Shown here one piece after another: positions 63,994-64,000 of a DNA stretch of 64,000 nt. Where the stretch lies: positions 62,001 to 126,000 of the forward strand of contig JAOUOD010000005.1 of assembly GCA_029880545.1 (NCBI GenBank), in the 5' to 3' direction. Both the position numbers and the translations under genes were made by a program. The stretch's first letter is position 1, and each line of letters opens with the position of its first letter. This stretch comes from Gammaproteobacteria bacterium (GTDB taxonomy: Bacteria; Pseudomonadota; Gammaproteobacteria; Acidiferrobacterales; SZUA-150). Below the pieces are notes generated by a model. It was not told the DNA's origin. It ran no database searches and saw only the letters and a list, made by a program, of their open reading frames with translations.

Positions 63994-64000
63994 GTGGTTG

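Noticed and set aside
1-64000. tRNA, rRNA, CRISPR arrays, insertion sequences
   Set aside because: None seen by eye: no cloverleaf-like sequence, no regularly spaced repeats and no transposase frames.

Overview
The window reads as a chromosomal segment of a free-living gammaproteobacterium with a single polar flagellum. The evidence is gene order: fliC-flaG-fliD-fliS-fliT-fleQ-fleS-fleR-fliEFGHIJ, then fliK, fliLMNOPQR-flhB-flhA-flhF-fleN-fliA-cheY-cheZ-motC-motD-parC-parP. This is the Pseudomonas/Vibrio layout, with FleQ/sigma-54 and FliA/sigma-28 control and the polar-placement proteins FlhF and FleN. No genus can be assigned from the sequence alone. I see no insertion sequence, prophage, CRISPR array, tRNA or rRNA.

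Layout. 1-8171: accessory and housekeeping genes (partial outer-membrane barrel, an eroded short-chain dehydrogenase, sodium:solute symporter, DUF2235 hydrolase, methyltransferase, rimK with a RimB-like protease, pdxH, a CDF-like transporter, a PilZ protein). 8264-13382: flagellin and cap/chaperone genes. 13817-17927: regulators fleQ, fleS, fleR. 17937-23504: basal body and export ATPase genes. 23541-34493: a complete chemosensory operon (STAS, cheY, cheA, cheW, parA, receptor, cheR, cheD, cheB). 34585-46195: fliK, export apparatus, flhF, fleN, fliA. 46250-51153: second cheY, cheZ, an unknown gene, stator genes, parC, parP-like. 51435-63993: dsbC-like, a diguanylate cyclase, mlaA, a tlpA-like gene, rpsP-rimM-trmD-rplS, a P-loop ATPase, an outer-membrane protein, a TPR protein, ogt, xerD and an mscS-type channel.

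The most unusual part is the chemosensory operon inserted between fliJ and fliK. Its order matches the Pseudomonas cheY2-cheA2-cheW2-aer2-cheR2-cheD-cheB2 type, but both central proteins carry globin domains. The soluble receptor (969 aa) has an N-terminal globin, three PAS domains with an Aer2-like His/Trp spacing, a poly-HAMP-like region, a methyl-accepting domain and a C-terminal EWEEF pentapeptide. CheA (1053 aa) ends in an intact globin and carries a second, degenerate globin-like domain before its dimerisation domain. Both intact globins keep the Tyr-B10, Phe-CD1, Gln-E7 and His-F8 positions. A ParA ATPase lies between cheW and the receptor. The usual flagellar cheA and cheB are missing from their normal place after cheZ, so this may be the CheA that steers the flagellum. 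The likely job, by inference, is oxygen or other gas-ligand sensing at both the receptor and the kinase.

Regulation is visible in the DNA. Sigma-54-type -24/-12 elements precede fliD, fleS, the chemosensory operon, fliK and fliL, with a weaker candidate inside fleR ahead of fliE. A near-consensus sigma-28 element precedes fliC. The chemosensory operon therefore appears to be wired into the FleQ/FleR flagellar cascade.
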